From Petrosia ficiformis (taxonomy: Eukaryota; Porifera; Demospongiae; Haplosclerida; Petrosiidae), in contig OX345637.1 of the NCBI GenBank assembly GCA_947044365.1, positions 6,070,201-6,134,200 of the forward strand: DNA of 64,000 nucleotides. Direction: 5' to 3'. The position numbers were made by a program, and so were the translations under genes. Positions 1-12,900 of this stretch are shown here, one piece after another; within the stretch, counting starts at the first letter, position 1, and each line of letters opens with the position of its first letter. The notes under the pieces are model-generated. The model saw only the letters and a program-made list of their open reading frames with translations. It had not been told where the DNA came from and searched no databases.

Positions 1-196
1 ATGTACATCCCATATTCTAGACAGAGAAAGTTTTGTGTTTAGAAACACAATAATAAATGTTATTCTTCAGTGTATGTGTGCAAGTACAGCATTTATAGTT
101 GGCAATTGTAAACAGTCTTGACTTTATAGTCAATTCCAGATTACAGACTAATACTGGTACATGTACATGTAGTTCAATGGAACCTATAATACTTAC

Positions 197-304
197 AGCA
201 GTATTGTATTGATTATCATATTCACTGCATTCTGTTCCTCTTTACTATCAACACATCTGTCTTGAATTGTTTCAAGCAGGCCTGATTTGTATTGATCTAT
301 TTTA
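197..304 (-). CDS. possible internal exon of an unrecognised minus-strand gene
   Basis: On the minus strand, 36 codons are open between an acceptor-like ATTAG and a consensus donor GTAAGT, entering and leaving in phase 2. The peptide is rich in charged residues and leucine (for example SGLLETIQDRCVD and SKEEQNAVNM), unlike the repeat-derived reading frames around it. It lies upstream of the first visible TRAPPC9 exon, so it would be nested in a TRAPPC9 intron on the opposite strand. No family was recognised. It could be a chance frame or a retained fragment of another gene. Confidence 0.3.
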
Positions 305-479
305 CTAATCATGTACATGTACATGTACGTGGTAATTGAAATATAATGTACATGTACATGTATACATTGGAATGGTAATGGAATGTGGTACATTTCAAAA
401 ATCAATTTAATGGAATGATAATCGAGTACTTGAGAGACAGGTATCTCATCTCTATTTACTTCTATAATTACTTTACTTA

Positions 480-900
480 CATGTACAGTAAAAATGAAGT
501 ATAATTTAAAGATTACTACATCACACCTTGAACACTGTTTAACTCACTGACTACAAGTAATTAGCACTTTAGTAGTACATGTACATGTACATGTACTCTA
601 CACAATATACATGTATGTACATGTACATGTACTCTACACAATACATGTACATGTACATGTAGATTTATTAGTAACTGCTAATTTTTAAAAAGGTAATTAA
701 TTTCACAATAATTTTAATGATAATTATGTCTTGAAAATTACAGTACATGTACATGATTGTGTGTTTCATTTTCATACATGTACACGTTGCAGTTCATTCA
801 TGTACAACAATGTACATGTACATGTACGTGTAAATGTGTGATTGTGTGTTTCATTTCATACATGTACATGTACATGTGTGATTGTGTGTTTCATTTCGTA
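480..900. repeat. tandem TACATG (self-complementary hexamer) tracts
   Basis: Several runs of the palindromic hexamer TACATG/ACATGT, two to four units each, are separated by short unique sequence. The same tracts recur through nearly every TRAPPC9 intron, for example around 1,680-1,790, 3,265-3,375, 4,218-4,242, 7,560-7,850, 13,635-13,760 and 20,850-20,920. They generate most of the small Met/Tyr/Cys/Thr-rich reading frames in this region, which I treat as non-coding. Confidence 0.85.
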
Positions 901-908
901 CATGACAG

Positions 909-3900
909 GATAATTTATGGTTGGGTGCTACTATGGAGGGTATTCTTAGTGCAAACATACTAAAACAGAGAAATGTGTTCTTACAAGATACTATATGCTT
1001 GGATATTTCTTTACCCTCTGAAATGAATTCAACCAAATCAACAGAGTTACATGATGGACGCTCAGATAAAGATCGTCATTCATCATTATCTGATTCAGAC
1101 CAGCGTAACAGTTCTTTCAGTAGCGAGAAAGGTAATGTAGCAATACGATTTGAATTTTATATAAAATACATGTACATGTACATTTGTAGACCTGGCACTT
1201 AATCTCAATACAAGTGAAATGGTGCTTAAATGATTGAAACCAAATAAAACTTATTAGTCTGGAAAATAATATCAATAATGATTATCACAGTAACATTTTG
1301 TTACTTGATAGTTACGTGCTTTAATGATGATCTCTGGCCATCTAGAGGTACATGTACTTGTACTTGTCGTAAAACACTCAGTATATGCTTATTTGTGCAT
1401 ACATGTAGGTGTATGTATTAACAGAGTTTTCACTTCAGTCTGTCATGAATGAAATCTATGGGCTGTAATTTTTTCCAGGCCATCCCATACTCTCTGATAC
1501 AACATAATATTCATTAGTAGTGTAAACATACATTTGTAATTCAATGGTGTGCTTATCTTAATTGTATTGGTATGGCATATTAGGCTATGCACATAACACA
1601 CTATTATTATTATAATTATTTGTACATGTGACAGACATGTGCATGCTAATTCAAGTACATGTGCATGCTAATTCAAGTACATGTACATGTACATGCTAAT
1701 TCAAGTACATGTACATGTACATGCTACTTCAAGTACATGTACATGTACATGCTAATTCAAGTACATGTACATGTACATGCTACTTCAAGTACATGTACAT
1801 ATAAATGCAAGTAGATGTACATGATAAACAAACATTTTTTGTGGACTTTTGGTTGATAGTTGATATACATGTACATGTATATATATATATATATATATAA
1901 TTATATATACTATGAAATTAGGGCTGAAACGAATAGTAGTTTTTGGTATTCGAAATATTTGCTTAGTTTAACGAACAAATATCAGGATATTTGCTTTCTT
2001 TCAGAGAAATATTATCATAACTCATTTCTAGTAAAATATCGAATGTTAGCTCACCATTTTGCTGAAACCAACTACTATAGATGTTTATAACAACAGCCAA
2101 AGTTTTAAAACTATCCGTTCAGTACTCTAAAGGTGTAGAAAGCCGGTAACATGGAAGCAAGAAACTCCTCTGCGGCCATTTTATTGCAATTATAATTTCA
2201 TGTGTTCAATTTCTACACATGCGCAAACATTAAATGAACGTCCAGACGCTAAAAATACATTCGAAGATTCATTGCAGCCCTATATGGAATGTATCACTTG
2301 TACATGTAGCTATAATATTGTCCCTATTAATTGTATTCCCCTTAGAGTTTAAGGAAGGTAGTCATGGAAGCTCTGAAGTTACTTCTAACTCCTCAGAGAG
2401 TACAGATCTGAACTCTCCTGATGGTCCCAGTTCAATGGGTGAAGGAAAAATGGAGAAAGATTTTCAACAAGCTATAAACTACTATAGCAAGGTGAAATCA
2501 TTGAGCTTAATTGTTATACTGATGAAAGGGAGCAATATGTCATGTGTAGTGTACGGGACCTGCAAGTTTGTTTAACCATTCAATAAAAGCAATTTGCCAA
2601 TGAATATCTGTATCAAGCCTTCAGTTAAAGGTATTTATTACTACACGTACATGTATTTAACAAGACATTATTCCTTCTAGACAACTAGACCACAGCCTTC
2701 AGTTAAAGGTATTTATTACTACAATGTATTTAACAAGACATTATTCCTTCTAGACAACTAGACCACATGTATTACTCAGGGTTTCATACATGGGGAAAGA
2801 TTGTATGAGTGGTTGTGGGCGTTGTTGGGGGGCTTTTGTACACTCTTAAAACCACCGCCCCCCAGGAAAATTTAGAAAATTAGGTGCTCTAAGATGGTTT
2901 CTGGTGGGTTTCTGGTAGCTAGCAGACTATATTAACAAGTGCTCAAGTACTAAATTTAGTTGATGCAATTAATAGTAGGCTAAATATATAATTAATAAAG
3001 TATTTTGACTTTTAGTTAATGGAACTATAGCTAAACTACAAGTCTACTGCAATACATATACATATCAGCAGTGTAAGTATTTATGTACATGTATGGTTAT
3101 ATGGAAGTAGTTTGTGGAATTTTGGGTCCTATGTTAGCCTGCCAACTTTGCCTATGTTAGCTTTTTGGGTTTTAACTTCCCTACATCTTCTTTCATTTTA
3201 TTGAAAATGCTTTTTTATTATAACGTATTAAAATGATATTAGAGCATTATTGTCATGTTAATATACATGTACATGTACATGTACATCTTGGCACACATGT
3301 ACATGTATATACATGTATGTACATGCACATGTACATATTGGCACACAGGTACATGTATATAATTATGTACATGTACATTGTACAGTAGAAACCAAAAAAA
3401 AGTTCACGTTCTGTCTTTGTACTACGACCGTAGTACGGAACGATAAACGGTGAAAACACTGTATAAACGCCGTCTAAACGCTACGTTGAGATTGCATTCA
3501 ATAAAAACGGAACGATGAAAAGAGTCGCTAATTGTGGGCGTTGCCACTGACTACTACACTTTCAAACACTTGCCTTGCTGCTTTCCTGTTGCTAACGAAG
3601 CATGTTTTTGGTATCTACAGCTTTCTTAGATAGTCTTCTGTCTAACTAAGTCAGTTAAAAGTCACTGCTATTTAAAATGCAGAAGTTATGCAGGCGGGTA
3701 TAGGGGTGGGCGTTGCCCGTGGAAGTACTAAATTTTCAAGTGCTCGTCTTACTCTCTTCCTGGTGATAACGAAGCATAAATTTAACATCAATGGCTTACT
3801 TAACAACTCTTCTTTCCAGCAAAGTAAGTTAGAATCTTGAGTCTTATAAAATGTGAGAGTTACAACTCTTACAATTACAACTACACATGCGCAATTACGT

Positions 3901-6900
3901 CAAAGTAAAAGAGTGTGCCGTCGAAACGTAGTTTATACGCTAAAATTAGCATCGTAGAAACGTCGTTTACACGCTACGTAGCTAAAACGGTACGTGTTAA
4001 CTACAGAACGGAGCGTTTCGTACTACGGTCGTAGAACAAAGACGGAACGTGAACTTTTTTTTGGTTTCTATTGTATTCTATTGTATGTTTCCTGTTCTCT
4101 GATTAGGCTGGTCATCCAGGTCGTAAACCTTTATTTGAATTGTATATAAAATATGCTGGATACCTGATACATCAAGAGGTTAGTACTTTACACATATTCA
4201 AAGTATGTAAAACTATGTGTACATGTACATGTACATGTACATGTGTATGTGTGTCTGTCATAATTTGTAGTATGTCTGACATACATGTAGTTTCTTACTT
4301 GCGTACATGTACATGTATGTATACACTATACAGTATATTACTTACATGCATCAAAATTAATTAATGATTGTGAAAAGTATTAGAATTGATGAGACATAGC
4401 ATACAACTAAATACAGTTATAAACTTACATGTATACATGTAATTATAGAACATTTAATTATGTGATATACATGTACATTATTATCTAATCCTTGTTGACT
4501 GAATTTTCACTAGCTATTTCCCATCCTGTCATCATACAACATCATCATAATTATACATAGCTACATGTACATGTACATGTATCTATGACAATAATTACTG
4601 CAATTTTGTATTTTTAGAACTATCATGCAGCTTGTCATCAACTAGTTGAGGCTCAAAATGTATTAAGTTCTGATGTTGAGATCCTTCGTCCTCTCAAGGT
4701 AATACCCATAAAACAAACATGTGATTGTGCAATACAATGTTTGCATGTAATTATTATTAGGACTGGGAATATTGAAAATTCTTCTGATTATCAATTATAA
4801 GTCCATGATATCGATTATGCCAGAGAACATACTTTTCAATACTCCTAATTATTATTACTATAATTATTACTGGCTAGATATACACTTCAGTTGTATATTA
4901 CAATTACCTGTTATTACTACCACATGTCTGCCATCAATGCTATATGGGATGAATGTTTACTATTAAAACATATGTTGTTGCTATGGACACAAAAATTAAT
5001 TTTTAATCATCAAAAATTCCCTATCTACAATAGTATTGTATATGGGGAGTTTTGTGATGATTACAAATTTAATTTTTGTGACCGTAGCAACAACATATGT
5101 TTTACATACATGTACACGTAATTATCATTACAATGTATCTAATATTCATTTTATGGCTTGCAGGGCCGTCCTTATGATTTCATACATTGTTAAGGAATTT
5201 GCATCATTTTGGGGGGGGCTCGGTCAATTAATGGTTGTGGAGTATAAATGAATGCATGCTTGAGCTACAGCAGACCAGGATAAACTCAGCTTGTGGAAAT
5301 TGTGAAACTGTCATTACTATTTTTTGTATCTAAAATACATGTACATGTACATTGCAAAATGTATACTGAATTGTTAGAAAGTAAGAAGAATGGAAAAATA
5401 AGTACATGTAACTACATGTATAGTGTATAGTACATGTACATGTATGCACATGTACGTACATGTATGTTGTAGAGTTTCAGACATTTGAAATCATCACCAA
5501 TGATTATTGATTACAAAGCAATCACATGGATACACTTTTTTCCCCTTTTTCTTTATGTTAGCTGTATATAGATACATGTACATGTACATAATTATTATTA
5601 TATATTTTCTCTTTACAAACAGCTATCAATGTACTTAACTCTAAGTAGATTGTACCATCAGATGAAATTAAAAAGAAAGACCTTATTCATGATGTTTAGT
5701 GCAGGAAAACAAGCAATTGAATTAGCCACTCATCGGAAGTGTAATGCACATCTAAAGCTGAAGGTATATACATGTACATGTATTACTAGAATTATTAATC
5801 AAGAGTCGTGTGTTTAATATTTATATTTTAATAAATTAATTTAGGGGTGGGACACAGGTTGCAAAACAACATTCAAAGCTTCGTCAGCAAACACAAACAA
5901 ATATTCAAAGTTTGCACGTGTTTATATCAACGCTGCTCTAACCTTGATTGGCTATAGGATCCCTCCAAACTGGATTATTGTTTTATAACAAGTACTAGTC
6001 TTATTCCTATCGCTTTCTTTACTTGGATAAGTTGGATTTAGCATCACTGGACTGATGAGACAGAAGCAGCCAGCAATACAGCAGCAACTTTTCTGGAACA
6101 CACACAAACTATTAACAACATGTTTAGATTGCACAAGTGTGCATGAAAGTGGGTGTGCCAATTTAATGACTATACATGTACTTGTAAAATGTCATTTTTG
6201 AAAACACAGGCTGAACATCACATCTACAGAATGTCTAAATTAGTGGACAATTAAAATTTCCCAAATAATAACAGTAGTACTGTTACTATTAGAGTAGCAC
6301 CTATACTAGAATAGGGATCTGAATAGGTGCCTATATTGAAGATATAGGCAGAGTATTGGTATAGGCAACTGCATTGCCTATACATTGCCTATACAGCTTA
6401 CACAATATTTTACAGGCTTTGTAGATACATTATTGTCAAACTGCACGAGTACAATCTGATGATATGTGCAACCAAGGCTGAGTATGCCTGTAACTACATG
6501 TACATGTACTTTGGGCTGAATGTAGAGTGCATGAACAATGGGATAATTAACACTGTACCGTGTGTGAACAGTTGTAAACTAGATAAATACAACTATACAA
6601 TGTATATTTCACACAGACAATATCGGATCGGATCTGCATATAGGCAATTTGGATTATGAAATATAGGCATATAGGCAAATTGCTGTATACATGTACACAA
6701 TGTAGGTGCAACACTAGTTACTATAATACATGTACACTGTATGTAAAGTACTATAGTCACAGTACAGTACACTTCACATATAAAACACGCATACATGTAC
6801 ATACGTACATGTACCAGCTCAAGTACTGCACTTTTTAGTGACTTTTCTTTGTCCACTACTCTACATTCCTATAATTATTGTAGTTTATAAGATATTAATT

Positions 6901-9900
6901 GTTATTCTCTTACCATTTCTTTCACATCTAAAGGCATATGAAATTCTGAGCCATTGTTTAAAGGAGTTTGGTATTAGCTGTAGAGATGGATCTCATCAAC
7001 AACCTCTTGAAATAAAAGGCTGGCCTTTTCTTCAAGCAGTACTATTAATTGAGTACATTAACTTGTGCAAGGAACTAGAATATCATGAAGTAGTGATAAG
7101 GTGTGTGTGTGTGTGTCTGTCTGTCTGTGTGTCTGTGTGTCTGTCTGTCTAAGTTTTAATCAAAATATGATTACATGTATACATGTACTTTGGTCTAAAT
7201 TACGTACATGTACTGTCTATAGACTTTATTTTCATATTTCAATCAAAAATATTATTATGCTCTCTGTTTCATAATTATGTTTTGCAGATGGGGGTGGCTA
7301 CTGCTACAGACATTTCACATCTATCTTAGCCCAAGTGAGATCAGAAGAGTTGCTGAATTTGTCTCAAATGCAGCCAAGACTTTAAGAGCAAGTAATGCAA
7401 ATGATGGACATGTTGATGAAGTTATACTCGCTCCTTTCCCGATGTGTTCAATACCATGTGTCACTGTATTCAAGCCACAACCACTAGCTCCAGAATTGCG
7501 TGTCAAACAGTCTGTTACTCTGTTTCCATCTTTAATGGATTCATCCACTACAGAGGTACCTCTACATGTACATGTACAATACATGTACACATGTACATGT
7601 ACGTATATGTACGTGTACGTGTACATGTACAAATACATGTAAATAACCTGTGCATCGATCTACATTGCATGTATAGTACATGTACATGTACATGTGCAAT
7701 ATATGTATGAGTACTTGCATGTACATGCACAAATAAATAACTTGTGCATCCATGTATAGTACATGTACATGTACATGTACATTGTAATGTGTACAGTACA
7801 TACAACTGTATGTATACATGTACATATACATGTACATGTATATAGTGGACATGCAATCTCATGTACTGTCCTGTTAGTATTTTTCAATTAATTTTTAGGG
7901 TCCTTTCTTATTTTCGGCAATTGGGAAGAAGCGCAACCAAAATGAGGTATTATGGGTACAAGGAGATCCGGCTGAAGTTGTTCTTGTAGTCAGTAATCCT
8001 TTACCAGTTGAAATAAAAGTGGAAAAAATGGTCAGTTACATGTACATGTATTTACTCTCTAAATCTGTACCTGTAAAAGTGATAAGATGTTCTTATCTAC
8101 CTTTCTTTCTCAGTCTTCTGCATGTACATGTACATGTACATGTATTTGTGTATGTATTAAATTATAATTATACTTCTACCATGACTAGATTGAATTGACC
8201 AATCAGATTGCTTATAATGAGGTTTCTAAATGTGTTATCAAACCTCCCGGTCTTTACCAGGAGGTTTGATAACATGTTATTAAACCTCCCAGTAAAATTT
8301 TCCCTTCATCGAATGAAATGAAATTCAAGTTACATAGTTGTCAATTCCTTTATAACTTGATACTTCATAGACATAAAACAACAATCATGATGACTATTAT
8401 ACAACTGTAGCTATAATTATTAGCTGTAATTCATAGTGATGCATGTTCTTTTTGAAAATCTGACACCAATTTGTATGCTTGTGATTGAGGTTTTTCAGAG
8501 CTCTATTGCTTCCTCTCGTATGAGATTCCAAAAGAGTTGGGTGGGGCTGTTCCTGCAGCGCTAGCTTCGCCGGATGGATCAATATCGCTGGAAGACCACA
8601 CCTTACACTGGAGTGGAGGAGGAGCCGGAAGTCTGCCACATGTAGAGCTCTTTTTGTCATTTGCGATTGAACTGTTGATCAGTTACTTGTCTAAAGAGTC
8701 ACAGAAACCCACACTATATCCATAGGTTAGTGAAATTATGTATACTGTTGCCACGCGCAAAGATTTGCTTAGTTACTGTATTTCGCGCGCGTTTCATGGT
8801 AGAAGACGGTTATACACCTCGGTACGGTTTCTATTGATTTATCAAGCCTCGTGCCTTCGGCCCTCGGTTTGATAAATCCAGTAGAAACCTTTACCTCGGT
8901 GTATAACCTATACTTCTACCATGACTAGATTGAATTGACCAATCAGATTGCTTATAATGAGGTTTCTAAATGTGTTATCAAACCTCCCGGTCTTTACCGG
9001 GAGGTTTGATAACATGTTATTAAACCTCCCAGTAAAATTTTCCCGTCATTGATTGAAATGAAATTTAAGTTACATAGTTGTCAATTCCTTTATAATACTT
9101 CATAAATAATAATTATATATAATAATTGACATAAAACAACAATCATGATGACTATATATATACAACTGTAGCTATAATTATTAGCTGTAATTCATAGTGA
9201 TGCATGTTCTTTTTGAAAATCTGACACCAATTTGTATGCTTGTGATTGAGGTCTTTCAGACCTCTATTGCTTCTTCTTGTATGAGATTCCAAAAGAGTTG
9301 GGTGGGGCTGTTCTTGCAGCGCTAGCTTCGATCGATCGATATCGCTGGAAGACCACACCTTATACTGGAGTAGAGGAGGAGCCGGAAGTCTGCCACATGT
9401 AGAGCTCTTTTTGTCATTTGCGATTCAACTGTTGATTAGTTACTTGTCTAAAGAGTCACAGAAACCCACACTATATCCATAGGTTAGTGAAATTATGTAT
9501 ACTGTTGCCACGCGCAAAGATTTGCTTAGTTACTGTATTTCGCGCGCGTTTCATGGTAGAAGACGGTTATACACCTCGGTACGGTTTCTACTGATTTATC
9601 AAACCTCGTGCCTTCGGCCCTCGGTTTGATAAATCCAGTAGAAACCTTTACCTCGGTGTATAACCTATACTTCTACCATGCCTAGATTGAATTGACCAAT
9701 GAGATTGCTTATAATGAAGTTTCTAAATGTGTTATCAAACCTCCCAGTCTTTACCGGGAGGTTTGATAACTGTTATCAAACCTCCCGGTCTTTACCGGGA
9801 GGTTTGATAACATGTTATTAAACCTCCCGGTAAAATGTTCCCGTCATTGATTGAAATGAAATTCAAGTTACATAGTTGTCAGTTCCTTTATAATAATTCA

Positions 9901-12900
9901 TAAATAATAATTATAATAATTATGATATTAAATAACAGTCATGATAACTATATAGTTATATTAGCTGTAATTAATAGTAATGTCTGTACAATTAAACAGG
10001 TTCAGAGTATAAGGATGTTGTTGGGTAAGTATAGCTGTTTTACTCTTCTTCTACTTGGGACGTTTGAGTTCAGGCTCATTAGTTGCCCCATTTAAAACAG
10101 CAGACACTTCTTCTTGCTGATTTTCCGAAACTCTCTTATAGGTCCTAATTCCTTCTAAACTACGATGACCAGTCCTACTCATGATTAACTGTTCGTCTAT
10201 TCCAGACTGAAAGAGTCTTGTTGCTGTAGTGACCCGAAGGGAATGGTTCGTTTTAAAACCAGTGATGCCTGCTGCACTGCAAAGACGACCGACAGTTTTA
10301 GACAAAGTGTTGTGGCCGATAGGTGTTACACTAAACCATATATTGTCTTTCGGCTTTTTTAATGGCGATAAATAAAATGCGTTACATTTTCGTTTTAAAG
10401 GATCGGGACAATGCTGAATATATTGTTTATAGAGTTGAACAAAACAACGGGATGGATTATCTAAATTTGCATGATGTGTAACTACTTTTGGCTCCTGTTT
10501 CCTTTTAGCAATTCCTCCAGAGTTATTTTTACTAATATTTTCTGTATAAATTAAGTGAGGAGTGGATGCTGTTGGGGGTTCCACAAGTCTGATCTGAGAA
10601 TACTGGAGGTCTCGATGCTCTTGACCACTCCGAAGAGCAAAGTACAGGCCACACATAAACACCATAGTGTCTAACAATATTTGAGGTGAGTCAGCACCAA
10701 GTAATCCATCACTCCACAGCTTATTCTCCTCTTCAATTGAAAAAGGCTCTGCTTGCTTCCTTTGGACACCCAGACCTTGTGCACGTAACCTTCTCATCTC
10801 ACCATCAAGTGTCTTCCTAAAACTATCAAATTCACTATCCTTGAAAAAATTAATGCCAGGGCAACGTTCTCTTACATGTCTCAGTAAACCACAAGAAATG
10901 ACATAAATTGTTCTTGGGGGGTATTCCTTTCCATCTTTTCTTCTAATTTCTAATATAAATTTACAAAGCCAAGAATTGAGACATTCAATAGTGCACGAAT
11001 AAATTGGTGGTGGATAATTACCACACAAATCTTTTCTGTTTTTCCTCCATTGTTCCCATAAATTTATACACCAGTTGGTTGTTTTACTAGTGTTTTGTGG
11101 AACAGCATTAGCCTGAGCCAAGAGAACATCTTGTTCTGTTTTAGGTTTTGCAAATCTGGAAGTCGGGTGGAGCTGTGTCGAAAAAGCTAGGTGTGGCTGC
11201 TGCAAATTATTGTGGGTGGAGTCACATAATTCTGCAAGTTGTTGCTCTGTTAATTGTGAACAGAGTTCGTCGAATTCTTTATCTGCTTGCAGAAGACAGT
11301 CTTCTATAGCACTTGCGAAATCCATTACTGTTACTATAAACCCAAAAGCCAGGTTAGTGAACTTATTTACACGCACAAGTTAGCATGGTAACGATACAAA
11401 ACGCGCGCCAATGGTAGAAGTCTGTTATACATGTACATGTACGTGATTGTATGTATTTATGTACACATGTGTCACATGTACATGTACAGTATATAACTGT
11501 CATCATTCATGTACCTATCTCAATGCTAAGAATAATATCCAGCAATTGGCTAAATTTCTCTAAATTTCTCATCATTTAACTTGACAAATTGTCTGACTAA
11601 TTACATGTATAAGAATAATACAAAAAATAAATGGCTTAACCTCACAGTGAGGATAATTATCAGTCAAGAGCAGACTCTGGCTTCATCAGCCATGAATGGG
11701 TACAGTGTGAGTTCTGAGACTTGCTTTTTTCTGGACAAAATTCATAAATTGCTTGTTAAATATTGTATGGTCCAGGTGGACACTTTCATAACTATTTCAA
11801 GCACTGGTATTTATTCATTTATCTGTTTATTTCCAGACTCTCATTCTTGAAGGAGCTAAAGTGAAGCTTTTTCCATCAAACATTGCTCTTCCTTCAAACA
11901 GTGAACCTCAACAATTTGTTCTGCTTTGTATTCCTGATGAGCCAGGACACCTCGCATTAACAGGTACATTGTAATTAAGATTTTGGTTCCTTAACAACCA
12001 ATAAGAAATGATATATTGTAATATATTGAATGCATTCCTATATACATGTACATGTATGTACTGTATATACATGTACATGTACATGTATATATTTGTTTTA
12101 TACAATTTAATCTTCCAAAGCGATACTTTTTGGATTTAATTTCTAGTATGTAGAAATGTCGTGTACTTGATATCTCTTCCTGTTTCTTTAGGATATAAAG
12201 CCAATGTCCTTGATCTTCTAAATGAATCTACTACTGCTGTTGATAATAATATCAGAGTATTACCTTCTCTACCACAATTAAGAGCTAAGGTCATTCCTCG
12301 TCCAACCGTCTTTTCTCCTCCTGCAATCTCTGACATCAACCTCAAATTGGCATCTCCTTATGCTAAAGGAAGAAGTTTATCAACAATTGATTACTTTGAG
12401 CTGCTGGATGGTGAAGTGTAAGTTAATAAAGAATGACTTTTGTAGAAGGAAAGAGGGAATTGGGGAGTGGAGAGAGAGGGAGACAGAGAGATAGAGAGAG
12501 AGAGAGAGAGGTGCAGGAAGGAAAAATAATTTGGAGGAGGAAGCAAAGATAAGAGAGAAGTAGAAATGTTGAAAACTAATAAGAAGGAATGAAAAGCAAA
12601 GAGAAATGTAAAGCTGTGTTTATGTTTACTGTTTACCATGCCATATATACTCAAAGAGGATTATAGCATACAGTAGAGGACAAGTTAACGTTTTGTAATC
12701 GTTCTACGATCATTTTACGGCTCCATTCGTTGCAAATTACGGTTGCAATCGTTTTGAAAAATGATCCTGATCGTTCGCATTAATAATTAACCTATAATTA
12801 AATTGGGCGTTTCTGTTTTTCCTAAAAATATGTGGTGGCGGAGCGTTATAACATCTATTTCTTTTCACCTCCATAACTCTCGTATTTTATGAGACTGAAG

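Noticed and set aside
7548..7887. Several overlapping frames of 75-104 codons on both strands
   Set aside because: They are translations of tandem TACATG repeats (Met-Tyr/Cys-Thr/His-Val patterns) and appear on both strands at once.
12391..12654. 87-codon Ser/Leu-rich minus-strand frame
   Set aside because: Derived from a GA-rich low-complexity tract after a TRAPPC9 exon.
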